Assembly: GCF_040438645.1 (NCBI RefSeq)
Contig: NZ_CP159253.1
Coordinates: 4,454,501 to 4,518,500 of the forward strand
Origin: Mesorhizobium sp. WSM2240
Lineage (GTDB): Bacteria > Pseudomonadota > Alphaproteobacteria > Rhizobiales > Rhizobiaceae
DNA length: 64,000 nt
Direction: 5' to 3'
Shown: positions 36,603-45,193 of the stretch, one piece after another
Layout: the number at the start of each line of letters is the position of its first letter
Numbering within the stretch: position 1 is the stretch's first letter
Made by a program: the position numbers and the translations under genes
The notes under the pieces: model-generated
The model's database searches: none
Seen by the model: only the letters and a program-made list of their open reading frames with translations
What the model was told of the DNA's origin: nothing

Positions 36603-36863
36603 ATGCGTTCGGACGATGTGTGCAGCAAATATGCTGACCAAAAGACAGATCTAAGCCTTACACTTCTTCCTGATGAGGAAGGTGGGAAACCATACATCCT
36701 TATTTCCGGGCCATCCAGAGCGCTGCATATGCTGGCGGAATTACTGACTCGGTAGCGAACGAGAAAGAGAACGACGGCTTTTTTCCTGAGCCCCACCGGT
36801 CCTGGGAGTGCTCGCTTTTCAGAAGCTTCAGAGTTCGGAGTTTACATTTATCGCCGCGATTAG
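36603..36863 (+). pseudogene. Broken small gene (in-frame TAG or compensating frameshifts)
   Basis: From ATG 36603, 50 codons are read (including LSLTLLPDEEGGKPYILISG and LHMLAELLTR) to TAG 36753-36755. The same frame then continues as AFFLSPTGPGSARFSEASE and FGVYIYRRD to TAG 36861. Both halves look like one small protein of about 86 residues. In the short stretch between, another frame (VANEKENDG) is more protein-like, so two compensating frameshifts, the second in the T-run near 36783, are an alternative to a nonsense mutation. Function unknown. Codon use is more AT-rich than argH. Confidence 0.5.
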
Positions 36864-36940
36864 CTTCGATTTGCCGGGGTGCAATAGCAAAAAAACTTCG
36901 CTACAAGCGGCAGGCTGATTTTCTAGGGACGGATGGCGCG
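36864..36940. other. AT-richer spacer before lptM
   Basis: Together with the broken gene, the 345 bp between argH and lptM has lower GC than its surroundings. This last part (GATTAGCTTCGATTTG onward) holds no frame or clear hairpin that I can support. It probably contains the lptM-lysA promoter. Confidence 0.4.
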
Positions 36941-37147
36941 ATGACCGGAAGCAGGATTTTGACGGGTTTGGTGCTTCTGGCGGCACTCGGCGCGGTTTCC
37001 GCCTGCGGGCGCAAGGCGCCGCTGGACTCGCCGTATCAGGCCGCCATCGACGCCCGCAAGGAGGCCGAGAGAGCCAACGAACCGCTGCCGCCCGAGCCGC
37101 AGCCGCCGGTCAAGGACAAGCCGTTCATCCTCGACCCTCTGCTCTAG
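36941..37147 (+). CDS. lptM: Small lipoprotein, LptM (YifL)-like
   Basis: This 68-residue lipoprotein has a signal peptide (RILTGLVLLAALGAVSAC) with the lipobox VSAC, giving Cys22 as the lipid site, and the family's GRKAPLDSPYQA immediately after. The tail is rich in Pro and Glu. LptM in E. coli helps mature the LptD outer-membrane translocon. Its position between argH and lysA is conserved in many alpha- and gammaproteobacteria. Confidence 0.85.
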   Translation: MTGSRILTGLVLLAALGAVSACGRKAPLDSPYQAAIDARKEAERANEPLPPEPQPPVKDKPFILDPLL

Positions 37148-37199
37148 ATCCGGCGTAGCGGGTCCAACTCATCGCTTTTCCTGTCCGGGACAAAAGACA

Positions 37200-38465
37200 G
37201 TGAACCATTTCGACTATCGCAACGGCGTGCTGCATGCCGAGGACGTCGCTCTGCCCGACATCGCGCAGGCGGTGGGAACGCCGTTCTACTGCTATTCGAC
37301 GGCGACGCTGACGCGGCATTTCAATGTCTTCCGCAAGGCTTTCGAAGAGCTGGATTCGCTCGTCTGCTACGCCCTGAAGGCCAATTCCAACCAGGCGGTG
37401 CTGACGACGCTGGCCAGGCTCGGGGCCGGTGCCGACGTGGTTTCGGAAGGCGAATTGCGCCGCGCGCTGGCGGCCGGAATCCCGTCGGAAAAGATCGTGT
37501 TTTCCGGTGTCGGCAAGACCGCGCGCGAGATGGATTTCGCGCTTGTCGCCGGCATCCTCTGCTTCAACGTCGAATCCGAACCTGAGCTGGAACTGCTTTC
37601 CGAGCGCGCGGTGGCCGCGGGAAAGTTCGCGCCGATCTCGCTGCGCATCAATCCGGACGTCGACGCAAGGACGCACAAGAAAATTTCGACCGGCAAGGCG
37701 GAAAACAAGTTCGGCATCCCTTGGCAGCGCGCGCGCCAAGTCTATGCCCGCGCAGCCAAGCTGCCGGGCATCAAGGTGACCGGCATCGACACGCATATCG
37801 GCAGCCAGATCACCGATCTGCAGCCATTCGACGACGCCTTCGCGCTGCTGGTCGAACTGGTCGGTACGCTGAAGGCGGACGGCCATGCCATCGAGCACAT
37901 CGACCTCGGCGGCGGGCTCGGCATTCCCTACCGCACCGACAATTCGCCGCCGCCGCTGCCCGACGCCTATGCCCAGATCGTGAGGAAGCATGTCGGCAAA
38001 CTCGGCCTGAAGGTGATGTTCGAGCCTGGCCGGCTGCTCGTCGGCAATGCCGGCATACTGGTTTCGCAGGTGATCTTCGTGAAGGAAGGCGACGCGAAGA
38101 ACTTTGTCATCGTCGACGCCGCCATGAACGACCTGATCCGTCCGACGCTTTACGACGCATTCCACGACATCAGGCCGGTGGTGCAGCAGCCGGCGAGCGC
38201 GCTACGCATGACCGCCGACATTGTCGGGCCGGTCTGCGAGACCGGCGACTATCTCGGCCATGATCGCGACCTGCCGCGGCTGAAGGCCGGCGACCTGATC
38301 TCCGTCGGCACGGCCGGCGCCTACGGCGCGGTGCAGGCCGGAACCTACAATACCCGGCTTCTGGTGCCGGAAGTGCTGGTCAAGGGCGACGAGTTCCACG
38401 TCGTTCGCCCGCGCCCGAGCTATGACGAGCTGATCGGGCTGGACAGCGTTCCGGATTGGTTCTGA
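37200..38465 (+). CDS. lysA: Diaminopimelate decarboxylase
   Basis: This 421-residue PLP enzyme of fold type III converts meso-diaminopimelate to lysine. The PLP lysine is K60 in VCYALKANSNQ. The phosphate-binding HIDLGGGLGIPY, the EPGRLLVGNAG block and the active-site Cys in GPVCETGDYLG are present. The start is GTG 37200, 52 bp after lptM. Confidence 0.96.
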   Translation: MNHFDYRNGVLHAEDVALPDIAQAVGTPFYCYSTATLTRHFNVFRKAFEELDSLVCYALKANSNQAVLTTLARLGAGADVVSEGELRRALAAGIPSEKIVFSGVGKTAREMDFALVAGILCFNVESEPELELLSERAVAAGKFAPISLRINPDVDARTHKKISTGKAENKFGIPWQRARQVYARAAKLPGIKVTGIDTHIGSQITDLQPFDDAFALLVELVGTLKADGHAIEHIDLGGGLGIPYRTDNSPPPLPDAYAQIVRKHVGKLGLKVMFEPGRLLVGNAGILVSQVIFVKEGDAKNFVIVDAAMNDLIRPTLYDAFHDIRPVVQQPASALRMTADIVGPVCETGDYLGHDRDLPRLKAGDLISVGTAGAYGAVQAGTYNTRLLVPEVLVKGDEFHVVRPRPSYDELIGLDSVPDWF

Positions 38466-38576
38466 CGGAATCCCATCCAATCACGTTTTCGCCAGTCGCC
38501 TCGCCTTTGCCGTGTTTGCTGCTATCTTTCGAGTCGTAGGCCGCGCGCTCCCGCGCGGCTAATGCTGGAAGGGCCG

Positions 38577-41159
38577 ATGGCAGAAGCGCCCGCAGACAGG
38601 AACGAGCACGGTTTTGCCGGACGGCTGGCCCGGACCCGACTGGCCGTTTGGATCGCTATGGTGGTGGAGCGCGGCTGGCCGCTGATCCTGCCGCTTGCGG
38701 TGACGGTCAGCCTGTTCGTCAGCCTTTCCTGGCTCGGCGTTTTCCGGATCATGCCGGACATGGCCCGCTTCGCGGTGATGGCGCTGCTGGCGCTCGCCGC
38801 AGTCGCCTCGCTTTATCTGCTGCGCTTCTTCAAAAAGCCGACGCCCGCCGAGATCGACCGCCGCATCGAAGCCGCCAACGAATTGCTGCACACCCCCGTT
38901 CTGGTGCAGACGGACCGGCCGACCGGCAAGGAAACGACCTTCTCGCAGGCGCTGTGGCGCGAGCATCAAAGGCGCATGGCCGAGCGCCTCGGCAAGGTCG
39001 GTGGAGACTTGCCGCGCACGCGTGTGCCGGAGCGCGACCCGTGGGGCATCCGCGCCGCTGCGGCCCTGCTGCTCTTCGTCGCTTTCGCCTTCTCGTTCGG
39101 GCCCTTCGGCGGCAGCCTCGGCGACGGTTTCAGGGCGCATGCTGCGCGCGAGACAATCCCGCCGCGCATCGACGCCTGGGTGACGCCGCCCTCCTATACC
39201 GGCAAGGCGCCCCTATTCCTGACGGCCGACGCCGGCCGCGCCCAAGGCCCGGTGACGGTGCCGGAAGGCAGTGACCTGACCTTGCGGGTGACCGGCGGCC
39301 CGGGCGACGAGGCCCTGATCTTCACCGACGCAGTCGGCAATGTGCGCGAGATCGCGCCCGCGGGCGCGCCGGCAGCAGACGCTCCGAAACCGGCAGCCGC
39401 CGGCGTCAATGCCGGAGCGCCGCGGCAGTTCGCAGCGAAGCTCGCCAGCGACGGCGTGTTGGCGCTCCGCTCCGGCGAGGACGAGCTCGAAAGCTGGGCC
39501 TTCGCCGTGATACCGGACCGGGCCCCGGTGATCCGCTTCTCCGATGAGCCGAAGCGCGCGGTGAACGGCACGTTCGAGCTCCATTACGAAATCGAGGACG
39601 ATTACGGCGCGGCTTCCGCCAAGGCCGAGTTCGCGCTGACCGAAAAGCCCGCCGAAGGCGCGCGCCCACTCTACAAAGCGCCGGAAATGCCGCTGGCCAT
39701 CCCGCGCCGCGGCAATGTCGCCGGCAAGGCGAACCGCGACTTGACCGAGCATGTCTGGGCCGGATCTGGCGTGGAACTGACCCTGAAGGCGGCCGACCAT
39801 GCCGGCCAGGAGGCGACGAGCGAGACCAAGACGATCACGCTGCCGGAGCGGCCCTTCTCCAACCCGCTCGCCCGGGCGGTCGTCGAATGGCGCAAGATCC
39901 TGTCGCTGGACGCCAACCGCAAGCCCTACGTGATCGAGCTGATCGACGCAGTCACGCTGCGGCCCGAAGACACGTTGGAAAACCTGTCGCACTATCTCGG
40001 CATCATGACCGGCCGCACCAAGCTCAAAATGGCGTCGACCGACGACCAGTTGCGCGATGTAGCGGACTATCTCTGGCAGATGGCGCTGCAGATCGAGGAC
40101 GGCGACCTCTCGGCGGCGGAGAAGCGGCTGCGCCAGGCGCAGGAAGCTTTGAAGCAGGCGCTGGAGGACGGCGCCAGCGACGAGGAAATCGACAAGCTGA
40201 TGAAGGAACTGCGCGAGGCGATGAACGAGTTCCTGCGGGAATTCGCCGAGCGCGCCGCGCGCGACCCGAACCTCGCCATGCCGGAAATGAGGCCGGGTCA
40301 GGAACTGCGCCAGAGCGATCTCGAACGGATGATGGACCAGATCGAAAATCTGGCGAAGTCCGGTAACCGCGAACAGGCCAAGGATCTCCTGGCGCAGCTT
40401 CAGGACATGATGAACAACCTGCAGGCCGGCCGCCATCAGCAGCAGGGCCAAAACGGCCAGCAGAGCGAGATGCGCCAGCAGATGGACAAGCTCGGCGAGA
40501 TCATGCGCCGCCAGCAGGAGATGATGAACGAGACCTTCCGCATGGACCAGATGCAGCGCGGCCAGCAGCAGCGCGGGCAAAATGGCGAACAGGGCGAAGG
40601 CGAAATGGGCCAGCAGGGCGAACAGGGGCAGCAGCCCGGCCAGCAGCCCGGCATGACGCCCGAGGAATTCGCCGAAGCGCTGAAGCAGCTTCAGGAAGGC
40701 CAGGGCCAGCTGCAGGGCGACCTTGAAAGCCTGATGAAGGGGCTCGAAGGCATGGGCATCCAGCCCGGCGAAGGCTTTGGCGAGGCCGGCGAAGCGATGG
40801 GCGAGGCCGAAGGCGCGCTCGGCGAGGGCGAAGGCGAACGCGCTGTCGGCGAGCAGGGCCGCGCGCTGGAAGCGCTGCGCCGCGGCGCGCAGGACATGAT
40901 GCAGCAGATGCAGCAGGCCATGCAGGGCGACCAGGGCCAAGGCCAGGAAGGCGGCCGGCAGCAGAACGCCGACCGCGACCCGCTCGGGCGGCCGCGCGCC
41001 ACCACCGGACCGGATTTCGGCAATTCGGTCGAGGTGCCCGACGAAATCGACGTGCAGCGCGCCCGCCAGATACTCGAAGCCATCCGCAAGCGGCTCGGCA
41101 ATGCGCTGTCGCCGGCGCTGGAGAAGCAATATCTCGAGCGGCTGCTGGAACTGAACTAG
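38577..41159 (+). CDS. TIGR02302/DUF4175-family membrane protein
   Basis: This 860-residue protein has two N-terminal membrane helices (about residues 22-75), another near residue 160, a predicted periplasmic beta-rich region and then a long helical part. Residues roughly 600-800 are very rich in Gln, Gly, Glu and Met (QGQ- and GEQ-type repeats), likely a flexible or coiled-coil tail. The family follows lysA in many rhizobia; its function is not established. I prefer ATG 38577, which has GGAAGGG before it, over ATG 38562. Confidence 0.88.
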   Translation: MAEAPADRNEHGFAGRLARTRLAVWIAMVVERGWPLILPLAVTVSLFVSLSWLGVFRIMPDMARFAVMALLALAAVASLYLLRFFKKPTPAEIDRRIEAANELLHTPVLVQTDRPTGKETTFSQALWREHQRRMAERLGKVGGDLPRTRVPERDPWGIRAAAALLLFVAFAFSFGPFGGSLGDGFRAHAARETIPPRIDAWVTPPSYTGKAPLFLTADAGRAQGPVTVPEGSDLTLRVTGGPGDEALIFTDAVGNVREIAPAGAPAADAPKPAAAGVNAGAPRQFAAKLASDGVLALRSGEDELESWAFAVIPDRAPVIRFSDEPKRAVNGTFELHYEIEDDYGAASAKAEFALTEKPAEGARPLYKAPEMPLAIPRRGNVAGKANRDLTEHVWAGSGVELTLKAADHAGQEATSETKTITLPERPFSNPLARAVVEWRKILSLDANRKPYVIELIDAVTLRPEDTLENLSHYLGIMTGRTKLKMASTDDQLRDVADYLWQMALQIEDGDLSAAEKRLRQAQEALKQALEDGASDEEIDKLMKELREAMNEFLREFAERAARDPNLAMPEMRPGQELRQSDLERMMDQIENLAKSGNREQAKDLLAQLQDMMNNLQAGRHQQQGQNGQQSEMRQQMDKLGEIMRRQQEMMNETFRMDQMQRGQQQRGQNGEQGEGEMGQQGEQGQQPGQQPGMTPEEFAEALKQLQEGQGQLQGDLESLMKGLEGMGIQPGEGFGEAGEAMGEAEGALGEGEGERAVGEQGRALEALRRGAQDMMQQMQQAMQGDQGQGQEGGRQQNADRDPLGRPRATTGPDFGNSVEVPDEIDVQRARQILEAIRKRLGNALSPALEKQYLERLLELN

Positions 41160-41189
41160 ACCGCCGCGCCGACTTCACGGATCATCCCC

Positions 41190-41591
41190 ATGCCCACACT
41201 CGGTGCGGTCACGCCCATCCTGCGCATCTTCGACATCGAAAAGGCGCGCGAATTCTATGTCGGCTTCCTGGGCTTCGAGGTGCAGTGGGAGCACCGCTTC
41301 GGCGAGAACGTTCCGCTCTACATGGAAGTCGCGCGCGATGGCTGCGCGCTGCATCTGAGCGAGCATTATGGCGACGCCTCGCCGGGTTCGGCCGTCCGCA
41401 TCCGCGTCGAGGACATAGAAGGCCTGCATCGCGAATTGCGGGCAAGGGACTATCGTTTCGCCAAGCCCGGCCTCGAGGAGACGCCGTGGAAAACGCGCGA
41501 AGTGTCGGTCACCGATCCGTTCGGCAACCGGCTGCATTTCTTCGAGGAGACGGCGGATTACCTCCGGAGGCCAAAACCGGCGGCCGACTGA
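41190..41591 (+). CDS. VOC-superfamily (glyoxalase/bleomycin-resistance-like) protein
   Basis: This 133-residue protein has two beta-alpha-beta-beta-beta halves typical of the VOC fold. ILRIFDIEKAREFYVGFLGFEVQWEHRF marks the first half and VSVTDPFGNRLHFFEE the second. The DPFGN-xLHF ending is shared with bleomycin-resistance proteins and small dioxygenases. Whether it sequesters a compound or catalyses a reaction cannot be told. It lies 30 bp after the DUF4175 gene. Confidence 0.85.
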   Translation: MPTLGAVTPILRIFDIEKAREFYVGFLGFEVQWEHRFGENVPLYMEVARDGCALHLSEHYGDASPGSAVRIRVEDIEGLHRELRARDYRFAKPGLEETPWKTREVSVTDPFGNRLHFFEETADYLRRPKPAAD

Positions 41592-41646
41592 TCATCGGGC
41601 TGACCGAACCGCCGCGCAGAATGAGGCTTGGTTTTGCCTCGTGAGA

Positions 41647-41889
41647 TTAGGTTGATTCCGCGCCGTCGCCCGGACCATTGCCTGGCTTGGGAACCACCCC
41701 GAAATCCTGAGATTTTGCGCCGCTTTCTGCGGTCATGAAGCCGTCGGCCGCAAGGCCGCGGCGCAGCAGTTCACGCACCGCCGCCGCCCTGCTCGGCATG
41801 CGTTTCTCGAACCGCCAGTTTTCCAGAGCCTCGAGCTCCTCGCCGTTCAACATGATTTGCAAGCGCTCCGCTCTTTCGAGCTGTGACAT
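41647..41889 (-). CDS. Ribbon-helix-helix-like small DNA-binding protein
   Basis: This 80-residue protein has a strand-helix-helix pattern: LQIMLNGEELEALENWRFEKRMPSRAAAVRELLRRGL (about residues 10-46). The short strand and SRAAAVRELLRRGL helix recall the Arc/MetJ ribbon-helix-helix fold. The C-terminal 30 residues are Gly/Pro-rich and probably disordered. GAGGG precedes ATG 41889; an upstream ATG adds 31 residues unlike the family. Target unknown. Confidence 0.78.
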   Translation of the reverse strand: MSQLERAERLQIMLNGEELEALENWRFEKRMPSRAAAVRELLRRGLAADGFMTAESGAKSQDFGVVPKPGNGPGDGAEST

Positions 41890-42141
41890 GTCGCAACCCT
41901 CGCTTTTTGAGATAACGCATAGAGTTAGTAATGTAGGTAACATGCCAACTTTCAGCAAGTTGTGCAGAATGTGCGAAAACACTGCATCGTGCCTGATGCC
42001 GCAAGCACGGTCTTGAGGAGTAAGGCGCCGATGCCTGTATCTACTAACTAATTGATTTAATTATCAAAATTTCAGACTTGCCATTGATTTCGGCGAACAA
42101 TGGGAGCATCCTCTTTCTTTGACCGACTGCGTGGTGACGTT

Positions 42142-42393
42142 ATGAAAATTGCATTCTCAAACCGCCTCAGCGAGGACATCGTCCGCACTTTGGAATTCGC
42201 GATTCGGGATTTTGGCATCGCGAACATCCCCGTTCTGGCTGAACAGATCCGAAAGCGGAACGAGGCGGAGAATGTCGCCCTGGAAGACATTATGGCTCGG
42301 CTGACGGAGCACGCACTGCTTCGCGGCGCGGCGATGGAATTTGACAGCGCGAGTTTGGAACCGCAGAACGGCCATATCCACGCCCTTCCGTGA
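42142..42393 (+). CDS. Small hypothetical protein
   Basis: This 83-residue, largely helical protein (SNRLSEDIVRTLEFAIRDFG, then PVLAEQIRKRNEAENVALED) has no recognised domain. An ATG at 42100 would extend it by 14 residues (MGASSFFDRLRGDV) but lacks a ribosome site; GGTGA precedes the ATG used here. It lies in a locally AT-richer patch together with the ribbon-helix-helix gene, which is transcribed away from it. Confidence 0.65.
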   Translation: MKIAFSNRLSEDIVRTLEFAIRDFGIANIPVLAEQIRKRNEAENVALEDIMARLTEHALLRGAAMEFDSASLEPQNGHIHALP

Positions 42394-42450
42394 GGCTTGG
42401 TCGGCAGCCCTTGTCGCCGCCGTTTCTATAAAGTCACGCGGTGTTGATCG

Positions 42451-43065
42451 TCATGAGCTGGCGCCCATCGCGGCAGCGTCCTTCTCCATGAAGCGCTGGA
42501 AGGCCGGCCGGGCCGTGACGCGGCCGAGGTAATCGTCGAAGACCTGTTTCCTGGGCAGCACGCCGAGGATGTGGGTGGCGAAGTGGATTCCGCTGCCGAG
42601 TTGCGTGTCGGCGGCGGTGAATTTCTCGCCGGCTATGTAGGGCCGCGCGGAGAGCGTCTTTTCCAGATTGCGGACCATGTCGTCGAAGGCGCCGAACGAG
42701 AAATTGTTGCTGACATACTCCCAGCCTTGCGCCCTCGCGGCCACGCACGGATCGAACACGGAATCGGAATAGACGAGCCAGCTCAGGAAGGCCGCGCGGT
42801 TGTCATCGCCGACTGCCGGCGCCAGTCCGGCCTCGGGGAACTTCTCTGTGAGATAGAGGCAGATCGCGGCGCGCTCGGTGTCGATTGTGCCGTCATGGAC
42901 GATGGCCGGCACCTTCTTGTTGGGCTGGATCTCCCGATAGCTCTCCGGCACGCCGCCCGGCGCGCGTATATCGACCGGCACGATCTCGAAGGGCTGGCCG
43001 AGCTCTTCCAGAAGCCAGTGGACACTGGCGGACCGCGACCACGGCGCATGGTAGAATTTGATCAT
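42451..43065 (-). CDS. Glutathione S-transferase family protein
   Basis: This 204-residue protein has an N-terminal thioredoxin-like domain (IKFYHAPWSRSASVHWLLEELGQPFE, with SRS in the active-site position), the cis-Pro KVPAIVHDG and the ERAAICLYLTEKF block that holds glutathione. An all-helical C-terminal domain follows (PYIAGEKFTAADTQLGSGI). The ATG at 43065 follows GAGGAGA. It lies 95 bp downstream of the LysR gene on the same strand, so LysR may regulate it. Confidence 0.9.
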   Translation of the reverse strand: MIKFYHAPWSRSASVHWLLEELGQPFEIVPVDIRAPGGVPESYREIQPNKKVPAIVHDGTIDTERAAICLYLTEKFPEAGLAPAVGDDNRAAFLSWLVYSDSVFDPCVAARAQGWEYVSNNFSFGAFDDMVRNLEKTLSARPYIAGEKFTAADTQLGSGIHFATHILGVLPRKQVFDDYLGRVTARPAFQRFMEKDAAAMGASS

Positions 43066-43160
43066 TGTCGTCTCCTCGCAAGCAATTCGATGCTCCAGCA
43101 TAACAGGCATCTACTGACAACTTTCTGTCAGCAGCTATGTCGGGAGGAAGCCGAGCAGGC

Positions 43161-44045
43161 TTATTCCGCGGCGATCGCTCGTGAGGAAAACGCCTCCCGG
43201 ATAGCCTCGGCCATGCCGTCTATGGCCTCGCTGCGCGCGCCGGCGGCGCGGTGCAGCACGACATTGGAAGAGTCGATGTCGCCGAAGCCGTCGACGGCGG
43301 TCAGTTCGCGGCAATCGGCGGGAATGTTGCTGCGCGACACCGGGGCCACGGCGAGGCCGGAGGCGACGGCGAGCTTCAGGCCGCCGGTCGTGTCGCTGGT
43401 ATAGGCGATGCGATAGGCGAGGCCGCGCTGCTCCAGCGACTTGATCGCGAAGTCCTTGCACCAGCCGGCCCGGCTGTAGAGCGCGACCGGCAGCGGTGTC
43501 TCCTCATGCGCGCAGTGCAGCGTCGAGGTGGCCCAGACCGTCGGATCGCGCATCAGAACCTCGCCATCCGAGTTATCCTGCCATTCGAAAACCACGGCCA
43601 GATCGAGCTCGCCGCTCTCGATCGCCGCCTTCTGGCTGGCCGAATGCGCGTATCTGACCGTGATCTCGACCTTCGGGTGCCGCCTTGAAAAGGCGTTGAG
43701 CGCCCGCGACAGGATCGCATAGCTGTATTCTTCCGGAATGCCGATCCGCACCGGTCCGTCGAGCGGCGCGGTGTGGAGCGAAGCCGCCGTCTCGTCGAGG
43801 AGCGCCACGATGCGGCGGGCGTTTGCGATCAGTTCGCTGCCTTTGCGGGTGAGAAGCACGCCTCGCGGTCCGCGCTCGAACAGCGCCGCCCCGACGGTCT
43901 CCTCCAGCCGCTTGATCTGCATCGAAACCGCCGACTGGGTGCGCCTGACCTGATCCGCGGCGCGCGTGAAATTGCCGGTTTCGGCGACGGCCACGAAGGT
44001 CCGCAAAAGATCGCTGTCGAGGTGAACGCCCATGCCCGCCGTCAT
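43161..44045 (-). CDS. LysR-family transcriptional regulator
   Basis: This 294-residue regulator has an N-terminal winged helix (LDSDLLRTFVAVAETGNFTRAADQVRRTQSAVSMQIKRLEE) and a periplasmic-binding-protein-like effector domain (about residues 95-290, starting PVRIGIPEEYSY). An internal ATG four codons in is an alternative start. It is divergent from the lipid kinase gene; its target may be that gene, itself or the downstream GST. Confidence 0.92.
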   Translation of the reverse strand: MTAGMGVHLDSDLLRTFVAVAETGNFTRAADQVRRTQSAVSMQIKRLEETVGAALFERGPRGVLLTRKGSELIANARRIVALLDETAASLHTAPLDGPVRIGIPEEYSYAILSRALNAFSRRHPKVEITVRYAHSASQKAAIESGELDLAVVFEWQDNSDGEVLMRDPTVWATSTLHCAHEETPLPVALYSRAGWCKDFAIKSLEQRGLAYRIAYTSDTTGGLKLAVASGLAVAPVSRSNIPADCRELTAVDGFGDIDSSNVVLHRAAGARSEAIDGMAEAIREAFSSRAIAAE

Positions 44046-44266
44046 AAGGAATTCTGATGCCGGGCATCATTCATATTCGTTGGCAACATGTCAATCGGTG
44101 GGCGATGATAGCCATTCCTCACTCAGGCCCGCTGCCGCATCCGGCCGCGGGTTCTTTTTTGGCGGGTAACTGGGTCACGCCGGAGCCGATCGGGCGGCGC
44201 GCACTTTTTTCAGCCGCATCTCGCCCCTATCTACCGTCGTCCACAACCAATCATGGCGACACCTCC

Positions 44267-45172
44267 TTGAAAAAACCCAAAGCTCCGAAGCGGGCCCTGC
44301 TCATCGTCAATCCGCGCGCCCGGCGCGGAACCGGCTCGATCGCCTCGGCGGTGAAGGTGCTGGAAGAACGCGGCATCGCGGTTACTGAAGTCAAGGTCGG
44401 CGAGAATGAAACGATCTCCGACCTGATCAGGGCTCATAAGGCGGAATGCGATTTCGTCATCGTCGGCGGCGGCGACGGGACGCTCAATGCAGCGGCGCCG
44501 GGGCTGGTCGACACCGGGCTGCCGCTCGGCGTGCTGCCGCTCGGCACGGCGAACGATTTCGCCCGCACGGTCGGCATTCCGGCCGATCCGGTCAGGGCCG
44601 CGGAACTGATCGCCACCGAAAAGCCACAGCCGATCGATCTCGGCGAGGTCAACGGGCATTTCTTCTTCAACGTCGCCAGCATCGGCTTCAGCGCGGAACT
44701 GGCGAGCGACCTGACCGAGCACGCCAAGAAGCGCTGGGGCAAGCTCGGCTACGCGATCGTGGCGGCGCGCATACTGGCGCGGTCGCGGCTGTTCACCGCC
44801 CATCTCGACCATGACGGAACGACCGAGCGGCTCCGCACCATGCAGATCTCCGTCGGCAATGGCAGGCACTATGGCGGCGGCATGACCGTGGAGGAAACCG
44901 CCACCGCCGACGACGGCAAGCTCGATTTCTACAGCCTCGAGGTCGATCACTGGTGGCGGCTGCTGGCGCTGCTGCCGAGCCTGAGAAAGGGCACCCACGG
45001 TCGCTGGAACGATGTGCGCTCTTTCCAGACCACCGAGGTGACGATCCGCACCAGTCGCCGCAGGGCGGTCAACACCGACGGCGAACTCAGCACCTACACC
45101 CCGGCGCATTTCCGCATCAGGCCGAAGGCGATCTCGGTGTTCGCGCCGCCGAACGGAACGGTGGCCGCCTGA
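44267..45172 (+). CDS. Diacylglycerol-kinase-family lipid kinase (YegS-like)
   Basis: This protein of about 301 residues has the nucleotide-binding core LLIVNPRARRGTG and IVGGGDGTLNAAAPGL of the DAGK/YegS family, plus LPLGTANDFARTVGIP. The family phosphorylates lipid hydroxyls or long-chain bases using ATP. The start is uncertain: TTG 44267 gives the usual length, while in-frame ATGs at 44057 and 44105 would add 54-70 residues with no family character and no hairpin-free leader. The C-terminal beta domain is complete. Confidence 0.85.
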   Translation: MKKPKAPKRALLIVNPRARRGTGSIASAVKVLEERGIAVTEVKVGENETISDLIRAHKAECDFVIVGGGDGTLNAAAPGLVDTGLPLGVLPLGTANDFARTVGIPADPVRAAELIATEKPQPIDLGEVNGHFFFNVASIGFSAELASDLTEHAKKRWGKLGYAIVAARILARSRLFTAHLDHDGTTERLRTMQISVGNGRHYGGGMTVEETATADDGKLDFYSLEVDHWWRLLALLPSLRKGTHGRWNDVRSFQTTEVTIRTSRRRAVNTDGELSTYTPAHFRIRPKAISVFAPPNGTVAA

Positions 45173-45193
45173 GCAGACTGCTGCCGACGCGCT

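Noticed and set aside
34472..36796. 774-codon minus-strand frame running through argH
   Set aside because: Only its end (34472-35161) is a real gene (TlpA-type). The rest is antisense to argH, which has complete family motifs.
44046..44266. N-terminal extension of the lipid kinase from ATG 44057
   Set aside because: The added 70 residues are Pro/Ser-rich without family similarity, cover the LysR divergent promoter region and contain a terminator-like GC stem plus T-run.
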